The position numbers and the translations under genes were made by a program. The notes below the pieces were generated by a model. The model was not told where the DNA came from. It saw nothing but the letters and a program-made list of their open reading frames with translations, and did no database searches. Positions 13,612 through 22,999 of a stretch of 64,000 nt of DNA are shown piece after piece (the stretch's first letter is position 1; each line of letters starts with the position of its first letter). Source of the DNA: Camarhynchus parvulus (taxonomy: Eukaryota; Chordata; Aves; Passeriformes; Thraupidae); the NCBI RefSeq assembly GCF_901933205.1, contig NC_044600.1, positions 12,004,501 through 12,068,500 of the forward strand. Reading direction: 5' to 3'.

Positions 13612-14744
13612 GAAAGGCAGTATTTGTTCCACAAGGTACACGTCAGACACTGGAGAACAGGATGCCAATTGCCCATGTACAAACTAACTTTGTACTTCAA
13701 GTACTCTGAGAAGATTCTCCAGTCTGCCAGCAGCAACCTGACAAGGGGGGTCTGGATGAGAAAAGGTAACATGGCAGAAACAAAGAGTAAAAACTGATTT
13801 GCATTAGTGTGCCATGGTGCATATGCTTGTGCACACCTGGGACTGGGGTGGACAAGACAAGAATGAGGCTTGGGGACATAATTCTTAAGCCACTGGGCAC
13901 AGATAACCAATTTTTGCCTCATTTATACCTAAGTTTTACCACAGAGACATGCAGCACCAAAACCATGCCAAGCCCTGTATTAAGCAAAGAACTTCCAAGA
14001 AAGGCTAAACTAATACAATAAACTGGAAAATTCAAATTAACACAATGACCTCAAGCACAACAGCTTAACAGCCATCATTAGGGTTAAGAAAGTTTGCTTT
14101 GCTGGAACATTAGGAAAAATGTTTTAGCCAGAGATTAAAAACCTAGCTAACAACAGCACAACAGTGGAATGAAATTCATGTTATCTTACAGCACAAAAAT
14201 CTCACTAAGGTTGACAGAAGTTCTGCACACAACCAAGGAAAAAAGAAAACAATCAACATATTGTAACATTTCACAGTGTACAAGTAAGTAGTTATGAAGA
14301 GAAGTCAATTTTCCATTTTTGTGTCCTCTGCTTCAAAAAGAACACCATTTGCAGACAACTACAGCTTGTTTTTTCTTGCTCCTTCCCCTACCAGCCATTA
14401 CAGCAGCTTATAACTGTTACTGATACTGCTTTACCATAGGAAATCCAAGTGCACACTTTAGCAAATATCAAGGAGATACATCTCTGTCTAAAGACATACA
14501 AAAAATATGCTATGCCCTTTCCTTTGCATTACCAGGATAAACTGTAGAAAAGGAGAAAGATGAGCAATGTGTAATACCAGTCCTCCCAAAAGGAAATTAA
14601 AGATTGAACTCTACACTGCAATAAAAATATATTTGAAAAAAAATTGTACTTCACATTAGAAAGACATCACCTGAGTTTCTAAACAATTCTGGTTTTGAAA
14701 TTACTTCTAAACACAGAAATAGATTAATTATGCCTATCCCACTG

Positions 14745-14984
14745 TGTTCGTTTGGGCTGGGATAGAGGTAGTTTTCTTCATAATAGCTACCATGGGGCTT
14801 GGTTTGAATTTGTACTGAAAACCAGCACACTTATACTTGGAGCTTTTGTTTTACCTATTAAACTATTTTTATCTTGACTCATGAGTCTTCTCACTTTGCT
14901 TTCCTGATTCCCCCATGCATCCCACTGAGGGGTCCCAGTGAGTGAGCAGCATGCAATTGCTGGCTGGAGTTAAACCACAACACA
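14745..14984 (+). mobile_element. Solo LTR of a bird ERVL-type endogenous retrovirus, internally shortened
   Basis: It starts TGTTCGTTTGGGCTGGGATA and ends GGAGTTAAACCACAACACA, the two ends I associate with a widespread bird ERVL-type LTR. Between them are the family's TTTTACCTATTAAACT and CATGAGTCTTCTCACTTT segments. At about 240 bases it is clearly shorter than the usual LTR. The middle is missing, with the 5' part joined directly to the 3' part near 14830. No internal retroviral genes lie nearby, so it is a solo LTR left by recombination. I see no clear target-site duplication. It sits antisense in the VMA21 3' region. Confidence 0.8.
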
Positions 14985-15443
14985 TATAAATCAGGAAACT
15001 ATTCACAGCAAAGTGAAATTCCATCTTTACACTGTAGCTGTGCAGTAAGTAATGCAGCTTTTTTAAACAGCAATTTAATTCCTTGAAAATGTAATGCTTG
15101 CTTCATGCCGAATATTATTTTCAGAGCAAGCGAGAAAAATACTAGGCATGGCAAAAGTAGCTACAGGAATTTTCAAAAGAATATAATTATTCCACTTTAA
15201 TTGCAAGTTAAGGCCTCCTCTGCTCAACATAGTAGAAGCTGGCTAAAGAACAACTTCCATCACCATTACAGAAAACACCAGTACACAGTCAAGATGAGCA
15301 CAAGTCTTATTTTAACCACAACTGAGGCACCAGCCTCCTCTTAGTGCATGTGTATTACACATTTGGAAGAATGCTTTTCCTTCAGCTCACAAAAAAAAAT
15401 CTCATTTACAGTCTGTGGACATCAGACACTGAGGATCTTCACT

Positions 15444-15586
15444 TCAGTCCTGTTTGCCTTCGCGCCACTGCCGCGAGCCCTCGTTCCAGGCCACGTAAAC
15501 AAAGAGAGCAAGCACCACATGGACAGTGACCACAGCTACTATGGCAGCATAGAAATAGCTGTCCCTGTCAGACATTCCCAAGGAAC
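15444..15586 (-). CDS. VMA21: VMA21 coding exon 3 with stop codon
   Basis: The acceptor is TTTTCTCAG, just above 15586. The 143 coding bases end in TGA at 15446-15444. The exon encodes a lumenal loop with SDRDSYFY, the second membrane segment (AAIVAVVTVHVVLALFVYVAW) and the cytosolic tail ending GKQD. It keeps local CpG-rich codon use (GAGGGCTCGCGGCAGTGG), unlike the AT-rich DNA around it, as expected for constrained coding sequence. Confidence 0.96.
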
Positions 15587-18500
15587 CTGAGAAAACAAAG
15601 AAAGGAAAGAGTATTAGTTATGAGCTAGGAACTCCGACATGGCAAGCCATAATTCTCCCTAAAGACCAAAGTTACATTTGATACATTTACTCCTGTATCA
15701 AAAGTCTGAGCTCAAAACTATTCACAGGAAACAATTCACTGGGACAGTTAAAGGCCTTGAAACCATTTCTGGGGCAAAGCATCACTGCAGTATTCAGTAT
15801 TTAAGCTAAAATAACCTAGATTTGATGTCAACAGCTTAGAGTTCTACAATATTCACTTTTTCTGATAGTACCTTCCAGAACCAAACAAACCTCAACATCC
15901 TTTTTTCCTAAATGTAACTCTCTTTGTGGGGCAGTAAAATGGGGGAGGGAGATGGGAGGAAGAAGAGGGAGAATTCTGTAATAATTTGTCACTAAAACAG
16001 GAGAAAACATTAGAAGAACAATTAAATTTAGAAAATTATTACCGTCTGTATTTAGGCTGTGAAACCATAATGCCCCACCAGTTAAGATACATGAATGTAT
16101 CTCATATAAAATAATCTTTCAAATATCCAAAGACCAAACACTGAAATACTGTTTCCTTTAATTAATTAAAAAAACCAGACAAAGTCTCCCCAAAAGCAAA
16201 CAAACCTACACATTACAGCGCTCCAAAACCCTGCAAACACAATCCTTTCAGTGCCAACAGATCTTGCCATTAACTGACACAGCAAAGTTAAAGCTCAGCT
16301 TGCTACACCTCAAATTAAAAAAAAAAAACTAAAAAGGATCTTGAAAGTTACTTAATGAGCTTTGAGCCTTCCTGTACTACATACAGCAGTACACACCAAA
16401 GGAGAATCATCTCAGAACAACTCATAAACTGCTCATAAAGCAGCTGCTTTCTCCCTTCCTCCTCCCCACTTCTGAAGGAGACAACTTCCTAGAACTGCAG
16501 GAGGTGAGTATTAAAGCTTTGCAGAATCAGGACTACAACATAGCTGCTTGTTCAAACAAACAGCCATAATCTCTCTTCCTTTTTTTTTAATTGAAAGAAA
16601 GCTCCAGAAGCAACCACATTCAATATTTGAAATTGCACATAACTTGTTTAAATGCACATATGTTTCAAAAAGCAAAATATAAACCTCAGAAACAACATTA
16701 TTCTGTCTCAAACACATAATTAAGTTTGCAATACCTGCAGGAAACGTAACTCTGATGATTCTGACAAAAGTCTTCTGCACAGTAGTGTTAAAAACCCTTT
16801 AGGTAAGGGGAACAATGCACCCCTATGCAATATAAATCACTGTATAATAAACAGCAAATTTTGGATTGCAGACCACAATGCAGGGAAAGACACATTGACC
16901 ATTCATATAATTTTCTGTTCTAATTAAGACATTACAGGACTTTATATATATATATATGGAAACAAATATTCAAAACAAGAAGAACAAAGATGCTATTAGA
17001 GGATTGTGCTTCTCCTCTATTTTTGTAATAATAATATTAATTGGCAGAAACAAAATTACCTTCAAATACATAAGCCTTTGATGAAAAATATAGCCCAACA
17101 GGTAATGTAATCATTAGAGCTGTGAAGAATAGAAGTGTTCTTAAAGTTGATGTTAATGAACCCTCATTTCTGAAATAAATAAGAGAAGTTACACACAAAA
17201 GAAAGTCACAATATATATGCCTGAAACAGGACAAGAACTTGTTCCAAACAGAACCTGACTACTTTTCTGAACTGAGTAAGTGTATTGTTTGGAAGCAATA
17301 AATACTTGAAGTAAGCATTTGTTGGCTGCAATAAAAATGAGAGTATTCAAAACAATGTAATGATTCTGCCAGTCTAAGCTCATAAACAAAATTAAAAACT
17401 AAAATTAAAAATTAAATCTTTACGCTTTTCCCTGTTACTGCTTTGCAAGCATTATAACATAGGGGGGGTTTGTTAATATGTTTATCAGTGCATCACTGCA
17501 TAATTATTAAATATCGAATATTAGTTATACGTGCACATGTCAGATGACAGTATCCTGCATTAAAACTTGCCAAGTTCCTTTTTTGTTTTGTAAAGTAACT
17601 ACAAGTCCAGGAAAATGACAAATCCTACAGGCTGGGATAGAAAGGGAAGTACACTGAATGAATTTAACAGCTTACTACTCCAAGTTCCTTTTTATTAGGT
17701 CTTCTTCCTCTATTTAAAAATAATTTCTCAGTTTTTAACTAAGAAAGCTGCAATAAGCATAGTTACAGTCACAACATAGACCCACTACACCAAGACTTTG
17801 CCTTCACAGACCTAAACCTAGAAGACCTTTGACAAGAGAGGGCTTATAAAATTTTACGTACTTGGTAGGGTGCCCTTGAACTTGACCTGCTAGAACAGGT
17901 GTTGTGTTTACAAAACACCACACACAGCCTGGTTCTGTGTGTTTCCACCAGTTCTCACTCACTCTGCCTGGCTGACTACATTATTTTATGATTATATGTA
18001 AGCCAGGCAATACCCTTCTGACTTTCAAAGATTGCCTCGTTCAAAGACATGAGTCCTTACGGCCTTGAAACACAAATATATATGTTTTTCTTTGGAAAAA
18101 AAGTGGAAAAAATGGTTTCATCCTCTAACAGTTATGTGCAGCCATGCACAGCTTCTACACTGTAGCCAACAGCCCTGCTGGCTGCTCATGTACTGCCATA
18201 CATTTAGGCAGCTTTAAAAAAGAAAAACATCCGAGTTCTTCTCCTTTATCAGCGTTTGCCTGAAGAACTGTCAGGGTGGAGGACAAAACTGCATTCACAA
18301 TTTTCCTGGGGAAATTAGAAACCATTCTATCAACACTTACCCACAGAAGAGTAAGATGACCTCCAGCTTATTAGCAAAGTTAAAAACTCCACTGCTGACA
18401 AATACTTTTCTTACACTGACATACTCTCATCGCTTCCCTACGCGGCAAAAACAAACATTCGTGTATAAGCTCAGCCTAGCTCGGCACGTTTCCCCACGGC

Positions 18501-18800
18501 CGGCAGCCTCCACGCTCGGCACTGGGGGTGACCCGGGGTTACACAGAGTGACCACGGCAAACCGGGGCCTTCCTCCTCCTCCTCCTCCCGCTCCGGCCCC
18601 TCCGGGCCCGAGCCCCGCTCCCTCCCGCTCCTCCCCGGCGGCAGCCCCAGCGCGGGCTAAAGGTGCCGGGCACGCGGCCTTCCTCGCGCCCACCGCCGCA
18701 CCCTCCCGCCGCCGGGCCCTTGTCCCGCCCGCCCCGGGACTCACGGCCTGAACTCGGCCACGGGCACGGCGCTCACGGGACCCGGCCCGTACCGCTCCAT
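15444..18800 (-). CDS. VMA21: VMA21, V-ATPase assembly integral membrane protein (3 coding exons)
   Basis: VMA21 is a small ER membrane chaperone that helps assemble the V0 proton-conducting sector of the vacuolar H+-ATPase and escorts it towards the Golgi. Coding exons are 18800-18745, 17169-17060 and 15586-15444 (309 bases including TGA), giving 102 residues; the human protein has 101. Both introns are GT-AG and the phases join cleanly (Arg18/Pro19 region; Gly56 split between exons 2 and 3). Residues about 17-102 match the vertebrate family: a first membrane segment at about 31-49 (LLFFTALMITLPVGLYFSS), a short lumenal loop with a YVFEG motif, a second segment at about 66-89, and the conserved tail NEGSRQWREGKQD. 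The family's C-terminal tail carries the ER retrieval signal. Residues 2-16 differ from the mammalian sequence as I recall it, and the N-terminus is the variable part of the family. The start is the only ATG giving family length. Identification is firm. Confidence 0.97.
15816..16010 (+). repeat. Dispersed repeat, copy 3 (right-hand block only)
   Basis: It lies in VMA21 intron 2. The stretch reading GATGTCAACAGCTTAGAGTT and then ATATTCACTTTTTCTG parallels 13345-13470. Its second half (AAATGTAACTCTCTTTGTGG, then a G/A-rich run and AATTCTGTAATAATTT) parallels 23655-23720. Only the last block of the family is present, so this is a truncated copy. Confidence 0.45.
16942..16957. repeat. (TA)n microsatellite in VMA21 intron 2
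   Basis: A pure TA run of about 15 bases, 100 bases downstream of the exon 2 donor in the transcribed direction. It is short and likely of no consequence. Confidence 0.8.
17060..17169 (-). CDS. VMA21: VMA21 coding exon 2
   Basis: The exon has 110 bases, between a polypyrimidine-AG acceptor (TTATTTCAG, just above 17169) and a GTAATT donor (17059-17054). It encodes residues 19-56: the N-terminal helix leading into the first membrane segment, then the lumenal YVFEG motif. This is the best conserved stretch of the family. Frame 2+110 leaves one base, which pairs with the first two bases of exon 3 to give Gly56. Confidence 0.96.
18745..18800 (-). CDS. VMA21: VMA21 coding exon 1
   Basis: The exon has 56 coding bases: ATG at 18800-18798, 18 complete codons and two bases of codon 19. 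It ends at a GTGAGT donor (18744-18739). It encodes the cytosolic N-terminus, rich in Pro, Gly and Val, and ends in the family's EFR motif. It lies inside the CpG island. Upstream of the ATG the same frame stays open to about 19181, through a minisatellite, but family length argues against an extended protein. Confidence 0.93.
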
Positions 18801-18845
18801 CGCCGCCCGCCGCCGCCTCGGCCCGCCGGAAACCCCGGCTATGGG

Positions 18846-18857
18846 CGCGCATGCGCG
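18846..18857. promoter_or_regulatory. NRF1 binding site (perfect palindrome)
   Basis: CGCGCATGCGCG matches the NRF1 consensus YGCGCAYGCGCR exactly. It lies 46-57 bases upstream of the VMA21 start codon, where NRF1 sites of housekeeping promoters usually sit. Binding is inferred from motif and position. Confidence 0.65.
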
Positions 18858-18872
18858 CGGAGCGCCGCCGCC

Positions 18873-18886
18873 GTCGCCATAGCAAC
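18873..18886. promoter_or_regulatory. RFX X-box
   Basis: GTCGCCATAGCAAC fits the X-box consensus GTNRCC-N2-RGYAAC at every fixed position. RFX factors use this site in promoters of ciliary and housekeeping genes. It sits 73-86 bases upstream of the VMA21 ATG and one base before the ACCATGG start context of the divergent open exon on the plus strand, so it could serve either direction. Confidence 0.6.
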
Positions 18887-18887
18887 C

Positions 18888-19633
18888 ATGGGGCTGGCGC
18901 GGCCTAGCGGTGGGAGGTGAGTACTGCAGCGGGCACGGCACCCGGCTGGGGGAACGGCATGGAGGGACAGAGGGACGGGGGATAGAGAGTGAGGGATGGA
19001 GGGACAGAGGGACGGGGGATAGAGAGTGGGGGATGGAGGGACAGAGGGACTGAGGAACGGAGAGACTGAGGGATGGAGGGACAGAGAGACTGAGAGGTGG
19101 GAGGAGGGACAGAGGGACGGGGGATAGAGAGTGAGGGATGGAGGGACAGAGGGACGGAGAGACTGAGGGGTGGAGGGACAAGACAGCTGGAGGGATGGAG
19201 GGAAGGAGAGATGGAGAAACTGAGGGATGGAGGGAAAGAGAAACAGAGAGACTGAGGGATGAAGGGAATGAGGGATGAAGGGACAGAGGAATAGAAGGAT
19301 GCAGGGATGAGGGATGAAGGGACAGAGGAATAGAAGGATGCAGGGATGAAAGGACAGGGATGGAAGGACTGAGGGAAGGAAAGACAGAGGGACTGAGGGG
19401 TGGAGGGACAGAGATGTGGCAATGGAGGGCAGCCTGGGACCTGGACCACAGCAGTGGCTTCAGCTGGGCTTAAGCAAAGTCATTATCTTTACAGGGAAAA
19501 CTGCCCTGAGCAGGCTCACTGCCAGCTTGGAACAGTGGTGCCATCTCTGCTGCTTACAGGTGCTTTCCTTGAGGGATATGGAGAGTGTTTGTGTATGGCA
19601 AAACTGCTGTCGGACGTCTTGGGTGAAGGTTGA
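18888..19633 (+). CDS. Candidate divergent two-exon transcript with 55-residue open frame
   Basis: I do not recognise this product. On the plus strand an ATG in good Kozak context (ACCATGG, ATG at 18888) opens nine codons and two further bases, then meets a consensus donor (AG|GTGAGT, intron from 18917). A pyrimidine-rich acceptor (TTATCTTTACAG) ends at 19494. Joining 18888-18916 to 19495-19633 keeps the frame, reforms an Arg codon and gives 55 residues ending at TGA 19631-19633. The second part holds a hydrophobic stretch (VVPSLLLTGAFL) and several Cys. The 578-base intron is mostly minisatellite. A plus-strand AATAAA follows at 20172-20177. It may equally be a non-coding upstream antisense RNA. 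Confidence 0.22.
18958..19424. repeat. Purine-rich minisatellite (GGGACAGAGGGAC / GGGATGGA type)
   Basis: About 470 bases of irregular tandem repeats built from GAGGGATGGAGGGACAGA and GGGACGGGGGATAGAGAG blocks. The plus strand is almost all purine with few T or C, so the minus strand is open in several frames (Ser/Pro/Leu/His-rich translations). It starts about 160 bases upstream of the VMA21 ATG. Strong purine asymmetry and G runs make triplex or G-quadruplex structures possible. Confidence 0.9.
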
Positions 19634-19639
19634 GGCTTT

Positions 19640-22600
19640 CCAGGAAATGGCTGTGGTCTCAGAGCCAACAAAACCTGTGGTATTGATGTTTTGATGAACT
19701 CATCAGTACAAAACACTTCAAATGAAATAAGACAGGGCCAAGGCATTCTCTGAAAGGGAGACTGCAAATTGTCTCTATGCCATCCTGTTAGGAGGGAGGC
19801 TTATTCACTTAAAGGTTTTCTGCTCTCCTGCTGCTAAATTGAAATTCCTTCTCCAGCCAAAGAAAAAAATTCTGATCAAAATCTGAAAGAAACCATCCCC
19901 ATCATAACTAACAGGTTCTGCAAATGAGAGTCCAGGGACTCCTGCAGAGTTCACTCTCCGCCAGCCTGATGAGCACTAAGCATTTCCAAGGTTATGCTCT
20001 GTTCAAGCTATTCATTCACATTCCTGCTGAAGCTACTCTGCTTAAACACTCACCAAAGGATGGACTTGAACCCAGCTGTCCAACAGAAGCCCAGAATGTT
20101 ACAGTCTCTGCTGTGCAGTCTCATTTGCAGGGGAAATAATTGTTGACACCGAATGAACAGCTTTTGCAGGAAATAAAGCCTTGCAAACTTCCAAACAAAA
20201 GCTCTGGAAGCTGTTTAATTGATGTTGCAATTTAATTGAATCTCATATACCACAGTAATTACATATTTGCCCCTTTTATGGTAAAATCATGTTGTTGTCT
20301 TGCCACTCAGCCACGCCAAACCTTAACTGTGTGAGTCACAGGCTCCATACGACTCCTTCCTCATCTTTTCCTGCAGGGTGCAGCCTTCCAGCATTCCTGC
20401 AGCCTCTGCTCTGCTCCTGGCTGCGGTGCCAAACAGCACATGGCATGGCACAGTGGCCTCTTCTTTCCCTCCCGAGCCACCTGGGCATCCTGCTACCCTG
20501 GAAGAGAAGAAATATGAGATGGTTCCTCTCCTTGCAGTCAGTAAGATGAGGAAATAAGCACTTTGGTTTTGGTAGTTCCTGCTGTGATCTTGCCTCTCAG
20601 AGTTTACTCAGAGTTTGAGTTTCCTTCACCTGGGTTGGAGGACACTAAATGGGCACCAGCAGCTGTAGTGGAAGGCAAGGAGCAGCACTGTCTGTAGCAT
20701 TGATTTCCTACACTCTGATTACGAATACTGAGGCATTTTATTTTGTTTTCTCCAACATGCGTGAGAAAGAAAGTGAATTTTGTTAAAAGCACTTTTTTTT
20801 TTCCCAGCAATGAACACAGCTCAGCTGGCAGCTCCTTTGTGTTTGTTAAGATGCAGCACAGTTCAAGCTGTTCAGCACTTATGGGGTCAGGTCTGGCTCT
20901 TGGGGTCGTGCTTTCACTGTAAACCAACCAATTTTATGTTCTTTTAAAACAGAAGAGCCCTCCTCGTCTTTGAATCCACTGCTACCTGAGCCAGCAAAGT
21001 GACAGCTTGCATGAGGGGGACAGCAGGGGCTGGCATGGGCCAGGGAGGGCCTTGTAGCCCCTACACAGCAAGGAAGGTTTGCTGTGTAACTCAAGCTTAA
21101 AACTTCCAAAGAGTTCTTCAAAACACCTAATAAAATTTCAGCTAGCCAATCCCAACATTCAACTCAAATGTGGGAACAGGTTTTGTTTACTTATAAACAA
21201 TTAAAGCAATTACAAATCATTTTAGAAAATCAATGAAGTTAATTTAGAGTTGTTAATTTAAGACAGAAAGTTAATTTAAGATAGAAATTGGATCGCTGAA
21301 AAATTATGAATGTGGGTACGGAGAACACCTAATCACTAGAGGATGTTCTTTCCACTTTTGGTTTGACTTTCTTGATAGTTTCCCCAGCAGGGAAAGCAAT
21401 GACATAAGAAAATTTAATAACAGAACAACAAAACAAGGAAATATAAAAGTGGAATAAGTCTCACATCATATAAACTTACCATAAAGATGCATATCAAGGA
21501 TTAGGAAATAACAAATAATTATAGGCTGAACAGTCCAAGTCATTAACTTTTAATATAAAGTTACTTCATATCTCACCACACTGATGTTTTTATCTCCTTG
21601 AATAATAACAATTTTGCTGAATGACTTCCTGCATATTAGCTACTTTTCTTTTGTGAGCACACAAAGGAAATACAAAACTGTTGGAAAAATTTTACAATTG
21701 TAAAAGAAAAAGAAGCCTTTTATTGGCATTTTTGTATTAGCTAAAAGACTTGGAGGATACAAAGTTTTGTCTGTTTGCTTCAGATTTTATACATCAGGTA
21801 TTCAGAAATTTCAGGCAGACCACAGACCTGCCTTACCTTCTGGATTATAGAGCAAATATAAAACTTGTCCTTAAGCAGAACTGTGCTGCAAGCACAAGAA
21901 GCTGCCTGCTGTGGGACTAAATATCTGCTATTCTGTGTCCTCAACATTTGCTAGGAGATGCTTGAAGAACATTAAAAACAAAGGCAGCCACTGCTTTCTG
22001 GGGTCTGTGTCTCAAGGGTGCAGAAGAGGCAGGAAGGTGCCTGTTAAAGCAATACCATCTAGTGGCAGATGCAGAAAGAGAATCCAATCCCCCAACAGGA
22101 GCAGAGCTGGAAAGGTGAAAGCTGAAATAACATCTGAAAACAAAACCACTTGCTTGAGAGTATTTTTTTCATTACTTGTTTCCATGGTAATGTATCAAAA
22201 AGGATGATATACAAATAAATGTTTATCTGTTCTGTGAACCTCTACACCCCAGAAAAGATGTTTCAAGGAAGATGAGATGATGGATTGGCTAACTCTAGAA
22301 TTCTCCATGATAGTCCAGGCTGAAAGCCCAACAACCACAGCGCATGTTACACAGCTGGCCACCCATCTTCTGTGGGAACAGATCCACAGAGACATTAATG
22401 TTTGGGTTGGCAAAGAGAGCATTTATCTGGGCATTATAGGGCTATACTCCCTGTTACTGCACAGCCCAAGATAAGTTAGAGCAAAGAGCTCAGACACCCC
22501 TATTAGCTAATGGAACTTGGAAGTATCACAGTGTAATTTTCACCTCTCTCTAGTATTGCTGTCACTTTGCAATGAAAACATAGGGCTGCCTTCCACATGC

Positions 22601-22995
22601 ATTGTGTAATACCTGTGGCACCTTCATAAACAGAGTGGGAAAGGCTTTATTCCCACAGCTGATACAAGTCAACCGATACTTACCAATTTCAGGTGAAACT
22701 CTCGATACTGAAGGAAACAGATGCTCTTTCTGTAGAGGCAAACGTAAACAAAGTCTTACAAGTTATATGCAGTTTAATCAGTATGTGACATTCTATACCC
22801 CTGCCCAGACAAATGGTGCTGACTACGAAGTGGGTAGGGTCAAATTTTTTTGCAGGTTTGGAGGAGTACTTTTCAAAAAACTAGTGTATGTTAGCACAAA
22901 TGCATGGAAAACATATCCCCTTCCCAGTCCTATTTGGGCTATAGTCAGCTGCAGAAAATGCAAAAGGTTTTTGTGAGGATGGGGGTGGTGTTGAT
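19640..22995. other. Intergenic, no gene recognised
   Basis: The DNA is unique and AT-rich. It carries a plus-strand AATAAA at 20172-20177 that could end the candidate divergent transcript. The longest open frame (22602-22976, plus) shows no recognisable domain. Confidence 0.6.
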
Positions 22996-22999
22996 AGGG

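Larger units (their letters stand above)
11500..15443 (-). other. VMA21: Probable VMA21 3' untranslated region (extent inferred)
   Basis: No other gene is visible downstream of the VMA21 stop codon. Mammalian VMA21 mRNAs carry a 3' UTR of several kilobases, so a long one is expected here. Two minus-strand AATAAA signals outside repeats could end it: 13611-13606 and 11519-11514. The distal one has GT-rich DNA downstream. The region is AT-rich and unique except for a solo LTR (14745-14984) and a dispersed repeat (about 12625-13470). Other AATAAA matches near 13419-13424 and 13440 lie inside that repeat. The right edge is certain; the left edge is a guess. Confidence 0.45.
18430..18960. promoter_or_regulatory. 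CpG-island promoter of VMA21, possibly bidirectional
   Basis: This block is dense in C, G and CpG against AT-rich surroundings. It spans VMA21 exon 1, the start of intron 1 and the DNA upstream. There is no TATA box at a useful distance. It contains an NRF1 palindrome and an RFX X-box, and the plus strand carries a consensus splice donor at 18917. All of this fits a housekeeping-type promoter that may fire in both directions. The exact transcription start cannot be read from sequence. Confidence 0.85.

Noticed and set aside
18339..18356. Consensus splice donor on the minus strand (CTGTGG|GTAAGT) inside VMA21 intron 1
   Set aside because: No open first exon with a good start context precedes it, and the exon 1 to exon 2 join already gives the full family protein. 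An alternative 5' exon is possible but unsupported.
18904..19449. 181-codon Ser/Pro/Leu-rich minus-strand open frame upstream of VMA21
   Set aside because: It arises from the purine minisatellite, which lacks stop codons on the minus strand.
22602..22976. 124-codon plus-strand open frame with Cys-x-x-Cys motifs
   Set aside because: The Cys spacing does not form a recognisable zinc finger. There are no splice borders or family resemblance.
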